Assembly (NCBI GenBank): GCA_027579435.1
Contig: JANBPK010000907.1
Location: 1 to 32,201, forward strand
Direction of reading: 5' to 3'
DNA: 32,201 nt
From: Candolleomyces eurysporus
Taxonomy: Eukaryota > Basidiomycota > Agaricomycetes > Agaricales > Psathyrellaceae
A model generated the notes under the pieces. It saw nothing but the letters and a program-made list of their open reading frames with translations, did no database searches and had not been told where the DNA came from. A program made the position numbers and the translations under genes. Positions 1 to 10,473 of this stretch are shown here, piece after piece; positions within the stretch are counted from its first letter, which is position 1, and each line of letters opens with the position of its first letter.

Positions 1-735
1 AGTCAGCAGTGGGACGACGAGGACTACGGGAATGTCATTAGTGGTGGGACCGGAGTAGGGAACAGTGTTCCACCTACGCCTTCAAGTTTGGCGTCAGGTT
101 TCAGCTTGACCGCCGGTACTAGTCCACGCGAGTCGCGAGCAAGTTCGATCATCGGCGGTATCGGTCCCAACGGCCTGTCTCCGAACTTGAGGACGAGCCG
201 GTCGGTGTCCAACCTGAACTTGTTGGTGAACAGAGGAGGGATCCAGGAGTTGGGTGCGGGTACGAGTGGGTGGATGGTATCGCCTCCGGCTACGCCCGGG
301 ATGGAGCATGGGTTCAACGTTTCCGAGCACGCGTTCGCCACGTCGTATTCTCCACAACAGCAACTACCGGGAATGGGAGATGTGTTGAGGAAGTCGGATG
401 ATAGTGGATCGTCGTTGCCTCCTCCGCCTGTACCGCCCAAAGACTTCGCTCAGGGTGGCATGCATGAGTGGCCCCCCAGTCCCAGCTTGCCCTCGATTCC
501 GGGATCGGCAGCGTCGACTAATGGGCTCTTCCCTCCCGGGATTAGCGTGCCCAATGGCAACGGGAATGGAGCGGCAATGAACCCGGATAAGGCGAGAGAC
601 AGGATGATGGTGAGGTTGAGGTTGAAGAGCTCGCCTAGTCTTGGGAGCTTGAGGACGCAGCAGCAGCAGAGTCAGGGTGGGAAGAAGTTGAGGAATTTCG
701 CGGCGAGGATGATGGGGAAGGAGGAGTTTGCTTGA
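1..735 (+). CDS. C-terminal part of a Ser/Pro-rich host protein (5' end outside window)
   Basis: The frame is open from base 1 to a TGA at 733-735, about 244 residues, with no upstream stop, so the gene begins before the window. I do not recognise the family. The product is low-complexity: rich in Ser, Pro and Gly, with a proline-rich stretch LPPPPVPPKDF that would suit SH3 or WW binding, a QQQQ run, and a basic C-terminus ending KKLRNFAARMMGKEEFA. Composition suggests a disordered tail of a cytoplasmic signalling or scaffold protein, which is inference only. GC content is clearly higher than in the DNA that follows. The pyrimidine-rich sequence after the stop looks like a 3' UTR. An in-frame TTG near 88 would give a shorter ORF, but nothing favours it as a start. 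Confidence 0.7.
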   Translation, partial: SQQWDDEDYGNVISGGTGVGNSVPPTPSSLASGFSLTAGTSPRESRASSIIGGIGPNGLSPNLRTSRSVSNLNLLVNRGGIQELGAGTSGWMVSPPATPGMEHGFNVSEHAFATSYSPQQQLPGMGDVLRKSDDSGSSLPPPPVPPKDFAQGGMHEWPPSPSLPSIPGSAASTNGLFPPGISVPNGNGNGAAMNPDKARDRMMVRLRLKSSPSLGSLRTQQQQSQGGKKLRNFAARMMGKEEFA

Positions 736-2593
736 GGTGAGTTTTTTNGTTGTCCTCTTTCTCGCTTGGATTGTTACTCAATGCAATTTCTCTTAGCAGC
801 GACTCACCGAGATACCGACCGACCAACCGACTGAAGACGTGTTTATCCCTAATCTACCTTATCTATCTTAACTCGACATCGTATAATGGACCGTCAACTC
901 TACGCTCCCTTCCAGGATACACACGCTCGTTATCTTTTCAGCCATTTCATTGCCCTAATCCTGCGACACCTCTCGTCGTGCATTCGAATTTCTGTATCAT
1001 CATATAATCCATCCATCCAGCATTGGTACTCGGGAATCACACACTCATTTCAATCGTTTCCCTTCTCTCTCTTCGGCATCATCTGCATTGCAACACGGTC
1101 CTTACTGTATCGATACAACGTCACTCTTTTGGAATCATTTCTTCACTCGTTCGGCAAGATTACCCACATCAGCATTCATCATAATCGTAATCTTCTGTAT
1201 CCATAATATTCGCCACCAACAACACCACACTTATAATCGCTTGCTATCATATTGTCTTCGGGTCCATTGGTCCGGTCGCGTCGGTCGTTGATGTCGTTTG
1301 CTGTATTGGATGGTTGCTGCTGTTTGTTGCTCTCGGTCGATTGCTTGGTTGCTTGGTGCTCTGTCAGTTCGGTTTGTCGGTGGAATGGGATATTGCCCCC
1401 TTGCTATTTCGGGGGTTAGACAACAAAAAAATAGATTCATCTTTTTATTCTCTCCTCTTCTGTGTTGCATATTCATCACTTATTTCTTCATTTGCACTAT
1501 CATTGTTACTATTTGTTGCACTCCATTTTGCTGTGAAATATTTGCTTTTTTATCACTTCTTTATTTGTCGTGCATGTTGCTGAATTCATTTCGCCTCCTC
1601 TTTTGACTATCGCTGTCAGTTTGAATTTACTTTCTTGTGCTGTGGGCCATGCATCCGCATGCACCATACATGCATTCTTGTTAGATGAATGGGTCCCTCT
1701 TTTGTGTTTCACTTTTGAGGGAGCCATGCCCCTCCTTCTCTATCCATCTCTCTATCTGACTCCTCTATCTCTCTATCTCCCTCACTTTTTCTCTCTATTC
1801 ACTTTTCCAGACTTGTTCCATTGTTGTCACACCTATGCATAGTACATACTTGATCACATGTTGATGTATATTCATACCATGTTGCCATCACTCGCTGGTA
1901 TCCTCATTTCAGTCTCTCTCTTTGTGACTGAATGTTGCATTCATATAGATGCTGCTGTGTGTATTTAATACAATGTTATTCTGCTACATATTTGGAAGTG
2001 TTTGTGGATAGTGGATAAGAGGATTGGAGAATGCTGATAGTGTTTAACACAGCTGGGCCCTACCTGCCAGGTAAGTGGGTACAGGTGGCCACAGGTGCAG
2101 ATACAGAGCCCAATTTGGCAATCAGCACCTTGCCCACAGGCCTGTCTGCGGGTGCTAGCAACAAGAGATTCCTTCCATCCCTCACCACAGCCACTCAAGC
2201 CCACTTCAATATCTTGATGAGAATTCAATCCAAAGTTGCAAATGCTATCAGCACTGGCAAGCTTGGAACCAGGAATTTGTTGTTTTCCATGAACAGGGTC
2301 AGAAATTGAAAGGTTCCAAGGCATTTTGACTCAGGTACATTGTTACCTTGAGCCTTTGCCACCAAGCTTTTGCATTGATGGTGAGCTTTAAGCTCTGGCA
2401 CTCAATCCAGTATGTCTTTCCCATGCACATTATTCTTCTGTTCTGCACCTCACCATTGTTTAGCTTTAGAGCCAAGCACCCAAAGAGCTTAGTAGAATGC
2501 CAAAGCCCACACAGGCTAAAATGCCTCAGCGAACTGCTGTGCAAAGCATCAGCCCATTGACCACAGGTATCAAGTTAAATTGCAAGTGTAATA
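736..2593. other. Gene-free stretch, AT-richer
   Basis: I see no convincing coding sequence here. The first kilobase is pyrimidine-rich and probably includes the 3' UTR and terminator region of the preceding gene; a single N at 748 abuts a T run. From about 2030 the sequence resembles the gene-poor DNA right of the hAT element. Open frames on both strands are short and lack domain motifs or splice continuity. Confidence 0.6.
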
Positions 2594-2613
2594 GTAAGAA
2601 GTAAGGCTGTCCA
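2594..2613 (+). repeat. hAT left target duplication and terminal inverted repeat
   Basis: GTAAGAAG (2594-2601) is the target duplication and TAAGGCTGTCCA (2602-2613) the terminal inverted repeat. It pairs with the right end at 18476-18495. No other copy of this terminus was seen near the transposase start at about 14.5-15.2 kb, which is why the distant copy is taken as its partner. Confidence 0.83.
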
Positions 2614-2760
2614 TGAGTCTGAGTCTTCTATGAGTACTCACAAACACTCGGATCCATGGGTCCAAGTCACTCGTGGGAAAATACTCATGAGGATCCAAGT
2701 ATGGATTCTGAAGGCACAAGTACTTGCCATAAGTACCCATGAAAACCCATGCAAACCCAT
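2614..2760 (+). repeat. Left subterminal repeat-rich region of the hAT element
   Basis: This stretch is dense in short repeated words such as GAGTACTC, AAGTACTT, ACTCATGAG and CATGGGTC, in both orientations. The same words crowd the right end at 18280-18475. Subterminal motif clusters of this kind are the usual binding sites of hAT transposases; binding here is inferred. Confidence 0.6.
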
Positions 2761-2854
2761 AATTTGTTCAGTAAAAGAAACACTTTATGCCACAATTTTT
2801 TGTGAATTTTTGCAAAATCTTTCTGAATTATTACAGGCCAGATTGGATGAAAAG

Positions 2855-2960
2855 GAGTTAGTGGACAGCTATTTTCATGCCTCATGGTGCACAGGCACAA
2901 CCTGACCAACCAGATGGGCTTGCCTATCATAGGAAAGGAAAATGTGAATGGATAAGACCT
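2855..2960 (+). repeat. Direct repeat of 106 bp, copy 1
   Basis: This segment begins GAGTTAGTGGACA and ends AAGACCT. It is repeated at 3057-3162 with the same 106-bp length and roughly 75-80 percent identity by eye. Shared blocks include CAACCTGACCAACCA and GGAAAATGTGAA. Both copies lie in the left arm of the hAT element. Confidence 0.7.
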
Positions 2961-3056
2961 AGTAGCAGTGGTACTTGACTACAAAAGGCTGTACACATCT
3001 AGTCTTTTGACTATTGGTGTATGTGACCTGCGTACATTGTACAACATGTGCAAAAC

Positions 3057-3162
3057 GAGTTAGTGGACACTGGTTTTTACGCCTTGTGGTGCACTGGCCC
3101 AACCTGACCAACCAAGTCGGTTTGCCTACTGTAGGAGGGGAAAATGTGAACGTGTAAGACCT
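3057..3162 (+). repeat. Direct repeat of 106 bp, copy 2
   Basis: This is the second copy of the repeat at 2855-2960, 202 bp downstream and in the same orientation, ending just before the proposed Helitron boundary at 3187. Diverged point differences without length change suggest an old local duplication. Confidence 0.7.
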
Positions 3163-3186
3163 TTGGTAAGTAAATATTATGTATAA

Positions 3187-3212
3187 CAAGATTCGCCTTG
3201 CTTCGCTACGGC
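3187..3212 (-). other. Candidate Helitron 3' terminus with hairpin
   Basis: On + this reads CAAGATTCGCC followed by a GC-rich imperfect palindrome (GCC..GGC, with an inner GC-TTC-GC). In the element's own orientation the hairpin precedes the end, as in Helitron 3' termini. The terminal bases read CTTG rather than CTRR, so the exact end is uncertain. Confidence 0.35.
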
Positions 3213-3270
3213 TCCAGTTTCCCAAAAGGCGTGGAACGCGCAAACAAATGTGTGGATCACGCATATTCAT

Positions 3271-3624
3271 TCACGCTAATACAACAGGATCATAAGAAAG
3301 ATATGTCTCTAGCCTGTACTCGAATTTTAAGAGTGAATAGACGTGGGTCAAGGCAAGGCTCACCTTTCTTCACATATTTGAACATGTAACGTAGTCCAGC
3401 TTTGTTGCTGTTTATATCCCAGACGGGCAGGACATCTTGCATTAAATCGCCTGTGGGCATGTATGATACCACACATGAGCAGGGATCAGTTGCCTGAATT
3501 TTGTTAGTGATGTGGGCACCGTGGAGGGATAGAAAAGAACCTTGGAAGAGATGGATGGAATTTGGGAGAGAGGTTGACAACTTCGGGCAAATTTCTCAGC
3601 AGATTGAGCTGAGCGGTCGGTCAT
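3271..3624 (-). CDS. Possible small spliced gene at the Helitron 3' side, about 72 aa
   Basis: An ATG at 3624 opens 28 codons to a GTTCTT donor. A 47-nt intron (3494-3540) joins in phase 0 to a second exon (3493-3364), which ends at a GTGAGC donor. A third exon beginning at 3275 gives an immediate stop. The product would be about 72 aa, ending near RYMFKYVKK. A TATATA word lies at 3758-3763, about 135 nt upstream of the ATG. I do not recognise the protein. The YMFKY string looks a little like the two-tyrosine motif of Helitron Rep proteins, but the surrounding residues do not match. It follows the 340-aa gene on the same strand, so it could be cargo or a remnant. Confidence 0.25.
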
Positions 3625-3879
3625 TGCTTCATCCGTACAATCAAAGTCGTGTATAGATAAAATACTCTGAGTAAGAGACGACAGAGGCGTTTATAGGGGT
3701 AAAATACCAAAGAGATCGGAGCGAAATTGAACGTATTACACTGCATATGAATAATGCTATATAGGTTGGACTCCTAGCTCTCAATTCAATTTCAATAAGG
3801 CTGGTCCAAATACGGCGCAGAAAGCTATGCAGTGAAGCTGCACAAAGGCCTAGAAAGATGTTTCAAAACAATTAGCAAT

Positions 3880-5029
3880 CTAGACAAAAGTGGCATAAAT
3901 GACGATCACCAACTGAACACTGTCCAGCAGAGTGTCGCACAATACGTTTGATATGTTCAATTGTTCCCTTTGTGGTCCATGCAGCATTTTACCTTGTGCC
4001 GTCGATCCGGTGAGATCAGGAGTGCAGGGCAAGAACGACACGGGGCATTTGAGGGTGTCGTAGTATGCAAAGGAAGGCCCTCCGTTGTGAGACTGGGCAC
4101 ACCCAAATTCATATATGGATCGAAAATTCTCATCGTAAAAGAGAATGCCAACAACAGCCTCTTCATGGAAAGCGTAGCAAAGGGAGACCAAGTTGGAGCA
4201 GCTGTATTCCTGTTGGCGACCCATGTGATCCGAAAGCTCTGTAAACTTGAGTATGGCATAGGAAAGCGATGCCGCATGAAAAGGCCTTTCACACTCGACA
4301 CGAAAGGCCACAGCATACTTTGCGCGAGGCAGGAGATGGTTGCTGATGAATGTGGAAGCAGGCAGCCATATGAAAATTCCGTGCACCGTTCCAGCATAAC
4401 GAAGGACGTCGGGGCTTGAATCGACACAATACACAGTGGTGAAAGGCTAGAAATGCACACAATCGTAAGCCGTTACGTCCGTAAAACTCAGAATAAGATC
4501 CTACCGCTATAGTTGATGCTAAGCGGCCAAAAACCACGTAGAGCCCCAGGTCGACAACAGCATTGACCAGCCGGACAATTGAGTCTTGGGTTGGTACACC
4601 TGAGAGGTAGTATTGCCTGCGTGTGGTCGAGGGAATATTGTACAGGTGAGGAAGGCAGGGGAGCAAATACAGACAAAGTATGTTGCATGATTCGCTAGGG
4701 AATCTGGAATGGGGACACTGGGTTCTGATGGCATGGTGATAGGGTTCTGGCGTGTCAAGTCGTTGAGTGTGAAGATAAATACCTGAGCGATCTCGCATGG
4801 ACCACACTCAAATGTGGGTAAGATAGAAAATCAAAGGTCCAAGCATAATACAAAGCAAAACCATGTATGGCAGTACAATAGAAAGTGAAAATGTTGTGCA
4901 ATAACGCTCAGCCTGTGGACTTTCAATCTCTGACGAAACCCAAAAATGACTTGCCACTTCCGCAGACAATTCTACTGTGCTAGAGCTGTGAAGGTCATCA
5001 AAATGATTTAAAGTGAAAAGTATGGACAT
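3880..5029 (-). CDS. Unidentified spliced Helitron gene, about 340 aa
   Basis: Three exons join with consistent phase: 5029-4852, 4782-4505 and 4446-3880, with introns of 69 and 58 nt (donors GTATTA and GTAGGA, acceptors CTCAG and TCTAG). The sum is 1023 nt with no internal stop, ending in TAG. I do not recognise the product. It has hydrophobic stretches such as LSIVLPYMVLLC and FGRLASTIA, and a Cys-containing C-terminal half, but no clear catalytic motif. It starts 120 nt after the Rep/helicase stop on the same strand, which suggests a regular element gene rather than a random host fragment. It appears intact, unlike its neighbours. The start is the first ATG of exon 1; another could exist upstream. 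Confidence 0.5.
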
Positions 5030-5149
5030 ATTTTAATGTATGGTCAAAGTATTGTACCTTAGCTATAAATCTGAAGCCCAATTTTGCGAGCCTTTTGGAG
5101 CACGGCAGTAATAAGTAGTGTTCTGGACGTATGTGACCTTGACTACACT

Positions 5150-8100
5150 CTACAATAAGATCTCATGATATGTTACATTGGTAGTTGCGTTCTTGCCAGA
5201 TGGAAGAAGCAGCATCCCATCATTTTGGTTGCGAATGCGAGATATGGCCGTGTACAGCTGGCCATGTGAAAATACAGGTGAAGTGAGGTCAACACCAACG
5301 TGATCAAGAGTAAGCCCTTGACAGCTGTTGAATGTTGTTGCGTATGCGGGAGCTAGTGGAAACTGACGGCGGCAAAGGGTGTGTCCTGATTTGAGCTCGG
5401 TCTTGAACGTGATCCGCAGGATGAGAATCTCCTCCTCCATTGCCCCATGTTCTCCAAGCACCTGTATAGTGACCAATCGAGCCCCTACACCCTTTACAAC
5501 CACTCTAACATTCTTCACCAAACCTCTATCAATTGAGAAGTTACGCAGAAGCCGGCATACCAACCCAACCTTGATCGATATTGAACGCGGTGGGAGTCCT
5601 GGGGGTGTGTGTTTCCAAACGTAGTCCAATATACCCTCTGGTGCAGGCAAAGCTGCATCCTCAACTTCTTCCAGACTATCAGCTGCAAAGTATACCCTAG
5701 TATCACCCACCAAGCGACTCAAAATCAAAGAGTTGTAATCGTCAACCTGGGCATTTGTTGGGGCCAAGATTGATTGAGTGATGCAGCGGGAAGGATTAAA
5801 GAGAATGTTGTCTGGAAAGACGAAGTCGGTGAGACGTTCTTTGTCATGAACAATTGCAAGCCCTGTAAGAGGGACCTCTGGCCCTCCTCCATCTCCAATA
5901 CTGTTGACAAAGACAGAGAATGCTGGATCTCCAGCGTTCCGAATGGGGTGGATGAGTCGGTGGACAATGAAGGAGGACCAGAGTGGTGATGATTTGATAG
6001 ATGCTGAAACCGTTTGGGCTCTTGATCCACTGCGAATGACTGGGCAGGTCTGACGAAAGTCTCCTAGCAGGATAATGACTTTGCCGCCAAATGGTAAATC
6101 ATTACCCATAATTTCCATCAAAATGTCGTTGACGCAGCTCATAACTGCCCGATTTGCCATTGGTGCTTTGTCCCAAATGATAAGAGAGGCTTCACGAATC
6201 AACTCTGCTCTTGAGTCACAGGGTTGTATTGATGATTTCAGCATTTCATTTTTTTCATTAACAGGGACCTACGAAAATTAAGAACAGTTAGATATATGAA
6301 TAAGTCAGGGTGTACGATCTACCTTGAATGTTGAATGAGTCGTTCGGCCTCCCTCATAGAGCTGTGCTGCAAATGCTGATGTTGCAGTGGGCAAGACAAT
6401 CTTCCTCGCAGCTCTGAGTCTACTACACAGTGCACGAACAACTGTTGTTTTACCTGTCCCAGCCTTTCCATCGACAAAACAGCGAAATGGAGTCTGATGA
6501 TGTACAGCATCGAGTACTGTGTTGTACAATGCCTGTTGCTCTGCGTTGAATGATGCCGAGATCTCATCTGCGTACTGAGTGAAACCTTCCTCTCATCCTG
6601 CCCATTGTCGAAGTTCATGCGTCAATTCTGCCATGTGAGCCACAGGCTGCGGCAAGCCATACTTGTCCAGAGACTTCCCGTATTCCCCCAAAAATAGTCC
6701 CATTTCCTGTAATGCATCATCCATTCCCAGCTCAGCAACACCATTGTTCCGTATCGTGAAGTCAAAGCTCATGTAGTGGCCAAATCGTTGCCAGAGCTGG
6801 AGTGGTGCATCAATGCAGTCGTGAATCAGGAGATGGATAAAGAGGACACGGGTTTTGCGTGGGGTGCGTAATGATGTAACAGCCTCTTCCATTGCAAAGA
6901 GAGCTTCGTTTCCATCTCCAAAAAGACCCAGAGCTATTGCCACCTCCTGGAATGAATGATAGGTTGTCCCACCAACCGTTCTTGCATCAACAAAAGACTG
7001 GGAAGGACAATTATTGAGGATTACACGGAGGTAGAACATGTTGCCTTGAGTAGGCCTGACCGTTTCAATCCGCGCAAGGTGAGTGAGCAAATGGTCTTGG
7101 AGGATAACGTGCATCTGAGACGCATTGACACCATTCAACCGTTCACAAAAATATTGAGGGTCTCCTTCCTTCCATTGATCATAGGGAGCAATGCGGAATA
7201 GCATATAGTAGTCGCTGTAGGTGAGATCATTAAATCGTCTTTCTCCATTTTGGGTGTGGAAGATACTGTCGGGACGGAGGAAGTATCGTTCCAGTTTGGA
7301 AAGAGAGCTAGCTACACCTGGTCCAACATCAAAACATTGGTTTGCCCGGTCGTTCTCGAGGTGAACAGAAAGAGATGTAACTGATGGATCTTTGTGTGTG
7401 ATGTGGAATCCAAGGATTCGCCAAGCGGCCTCTCCTGCTGAAAGATATCGTGCATTTCAGTAGTCCTCGATTTTGTTGACGATCTCCTCACCAGCTGGGT
7501 CTACGACACAGTACCGGGTTTGATCTGGCCCTAAGATTGAATTAATAATCTAATTGGCAAGAATCAACTTAAGACATGAGGGACTCAAGACGCACCTTTA
7601 TGAATATACTTGAACAGATACTGAAAGAGATGTGATGTGCTTGCCACTTCGAAGTTGATGTGACAGTTCATCATCCAAATGAGCGGTAGACAATGAGGAA
7701 CAACATAGCGGTCCTGTTCATCAAGTCGCTGATAGTGAATGCACCCTTCATGGTCAACGAAGGTCTCTGCCTGTAGTGGTTGTGGATAGTTGAAGCGGCA
7801 TGTTCGGCTACCATCTGGATATTCCTTCTGGCAGTAGCAAGAGGGCGGTCTGTCAGAAGAAGGGTGTTGGTGGAGCATGAACTTTTCAACCACCCGTCGG
7901 TCGGCTGGGTCAGTTGGCATGCGGGCGCTAACAACGGAGTCAATGAATTCAGGAGTGTTGCAAGGGATAGGATATTTGATGAGAATGTGGGCATGTGGAA
8001 GACCTCTCTTCTGAAATTCGATGCATTGGATTGTGTAGAGTGGCTTCCCCACTTGCGGAAACATGGTCTTCAAAGCCTTCATCAAAACACAAAGCTTTTG

Positions 8101-9379
8101 TTTGAATACCCAGATGACAACGATAGGAATGTGGGAGAAGTCTTGGCCAGGGCGAAGCTGGGAAGTGATTTCAGGCCACTCTGGATTGCATGTTGCAGTG
8201 ACAAAAAAGGTAGGCTCTCCTATCGCCGCAGCAATAGCCAGAGAGTCAGAGACTTGCTCAGACGCCCACCGCCGAGATCCCAGGAAGGAAGCGGGAAGGT
8301 AGATGTTCTCGTTGGGGGTGACTTCCTCCTGTCCCATTAATCTCATCTTCCTCTGCTGCCCTCTTTCTACGTTCTAGACCCTTTTGAATGTAGAGTAACC
8401 GGCTCTCCAGATCCCGAGTATGCATATCAATGATGTATTCACATCTGAGTCTGCCAAAAATCGAGAATCTGGGATCACGAAGGAGGTGTCCCCGATAGTG
8501 CCACATTTGAGTGATGCTGGATTCAGGGGGCTTGTCTGCATAGGGCAGGCCTCGTTGAATATCGGAAGGAGAGCCGTGTAGCCCCCAGCCCAGGGTTGCA
8601 TGCAGAAAGAAGAGGGGATAGGCCAGTGGCTCCCAGAGCTGGCTGACTGTTGAAATTTTGTAGTTGGTATTGTTGCACTTGGACAGAATCAATCGGCGAC
8701 CAGATACATCAGCAGCGGCCGTGTTTTCAAAGGAAATGAGGGCTGCAATTTCAGGGGAGGGGCCGGAGTCGTCAATGATGAGACGGGTATCAGGGAACTG
8801 AAGGCTGCACTGAGTGAGGATTTGTACTGCTTGAACAAATGGATTGACACGGAGAAGCGTAGTTTGAACCGCCTCAATCCATGCAGCGGGTATTCCTTCA
8901 GCAAGCTCGGCTCAGGGAATCCTGTCAAGCATGAATCCATCGTGGAGAAGCCAGTGTATTGCGGATGACTTGTGTGAAGGTCGGACACGGTGATAGATCT
9001 TGCCTTGAACAGCGACAAAGCCAGGATGGCCAGCAAAATTTGGGAATTCATGTGTAGTTTCCATTGCAGCAAAGGAAAATATGAGATTGAGGACCTGGGA
9101 TAATTTGGATATGTTCGGGTCGTTGATGAGAATATTAAATTCATCTGGTAAGGGTGGTAGATCGGGGATGGCCTGGAGACGGCTACCATTCGGTCCACAA
9201 CAAAACCCCTTCTCCTCACCAGAAAGAAGTACGACACCACAGAAGGGACATTGATGTTGGCCGTTGCAGGTTATTGCTCCCCACATCAACCTGGGTGAAG
9301 AGATGGGCCCGATAGAGGACCAAGGGTTTCGAGCGCGTTGAGGTATGAGTGTACAAAGTTGGAAGGCAGGGATGGTCAT
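5150..9379 (-). pseudogene. Helitron Rep/helicase (HUH endonuclease plus PIF1-like helicase), decayed
   Basis: Exons are 9379-7596, 7530-6323 and 6268-5150 (introns 65 and 54 nt). In order: a CPFCG..CCGPNG zinc-finger-like N-terminus; the Helitron-like Rep domain with FVTATCNPEWPEI, the HUH motif in GLPHAHIL (about 7995-7987) and the paired tyrosines in QYLFKYIHKG (about 7620-7590); then a PIF1-type helicase with Walker A GKAGTGKTT (about 6469-6443), Walker B IIWDKAPM, LLGDFRQT, and a C-terminal GVDL..FSHGQLYTAISR. The enzyme would nick and unwind DNA for rolling-circle transposition. It is dead as written: TGA codons at 8914-8912, 7459-7457 and 6595-6593, a net one-base insertion just before 8346, and lysine in place of the Walker B glutamate (codon 6169-6167). 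All three TGA codons could come from CGA. The start is the first ATG before the zinc-finger region. Confidence 0.88.
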
Positions 9380-10082
9380 TCAGTGCTTTAATATGACAAA
9401 ATAAGAGAAACAAAGACTATGGACGTCAATTGAAAGACAATAATGGAGAATATAGAAGGCCCAAGGTAGCTGATATTACGCTACAATAAAATGGGAATAA
9501 GCTACAAATAAAGAACAATACAGAGACGACAAAACAGACAAAAGAGAAGGACTTTAGAAAGAATGTTTCTTACAATGAAGGACAACAGCTATTATTACAT
9601 TTCAAGCACCGCAGCATTGTCGGCATCATCAGCCTCCTCACCCTCTTCATCATTGCCAGAGATTAAAGGAGGAAGTGCATTCTTGACTTTGCAGGTTGAC
9701 CGGGTGGACTTGGGCATGGTAGGACTGGCAAGCTTCTTCGGTGTGGTCGGACTCTTTGCCTTTGCAGCACGCGGCTTCTTGGGGGGAGGTGGAGGGTCTG
9801 TTTGAGGTACGAAGCTGCCAGATTGACCAGTAGTTCCATTAGTGGGATTTGAGGACCCGAATGCAGCTGCAATATCGACAGGAGGGGCGGAATCCAGAGG
9901 GACGATGGCATTGAAGGATCGTTTAGTGGTGGGAGTGGTCATGGAAGACGTATTAGCCATTTGGTTGAATGCATCGTGAGGGCGTGCGTTGAGCGCGATG
10001 TGGTTCATAGTGATGCAAGGACCGGTGGTCGACATTGAGTGGCAAAGACCAAGAATGCCAATGCAAGACGACGGAAGGGGGG

Positions 10083-10473
10083 TGTCGAAAGTCGGCTGAC
10101 GGCGATAGGAGAAGAGACGGCGGGACGGCTAGTAGACAAATAAGCTAAACCTCAGATTGATAGAATGAATCTATGAGCTACCTAGTAGACAAATAAGCTA
10201 AACTACTGTAGGTGAGCAATCGATAAAGGCGAGATAAAGTAAAAGATGCGTACCCTCAGATTGATAGAATGAATCTGAGGGACGAATTACGGCGAGACGA
10301 TATTTAAAGAGACGATCGGGCTGACACAATAAACAAGTCCAAAGTCCAGAAATGAAATAAGGAAAGGAGAGCCTCGATGAGAGCATCGAAGAAATAGAAT
10401 GAACGTATCGTATAGTACTGTACCGTAATAAGCAAAAGAGGGAAAGAAGAAATAGGAAATGGAATATCTAACA
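10083..10473 (-). repeat. copia 3' LTR (in element sense)
   Basis: This 391-bp repeat has the same length and apparently the same sequence as 13127-13517. In element sense it starts TGTTAGATATTCC and ends CTTTCGACA. Inside are two copies of CTCAGATTGATAGAATGAATCT and nearby repeats of TAGTAGACAAATAAGCTAAAC that may be regulatory. The pol frame stops at a TAG (10470-10468) four bases into this LTR. Confidence 0.95.

Noticed and set aside
2311..2345. About 30 bp at 2311-2345 matching the reverse complement of 20287-20320, as possible outer ends of a larger element
   Set aside because: The similarity does not extend in either direction and no target duplication was found, so it is better explained as repeat debris.
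3290..3400. RYMFKYVKKG as a second Helitron Rep two-tyrosine motif
   Set aside because: Only the YxxKY core resembles it; the residues before and after do not follow the Rep domain, and no HUH motif is nearby.
7780..8340. 186-codon + strand open frame
   Set aside because: It is the antisense shadow of the Helitron Rep domain, whose HUH and tyrosine motifs fix the minus strand as coding.
10198..10386. 62-codon frame in the LTR, repeated at 13242-13430
   Set aside because: It recurs only because the LTRs are identical; there is no sign of a protein-coding role.
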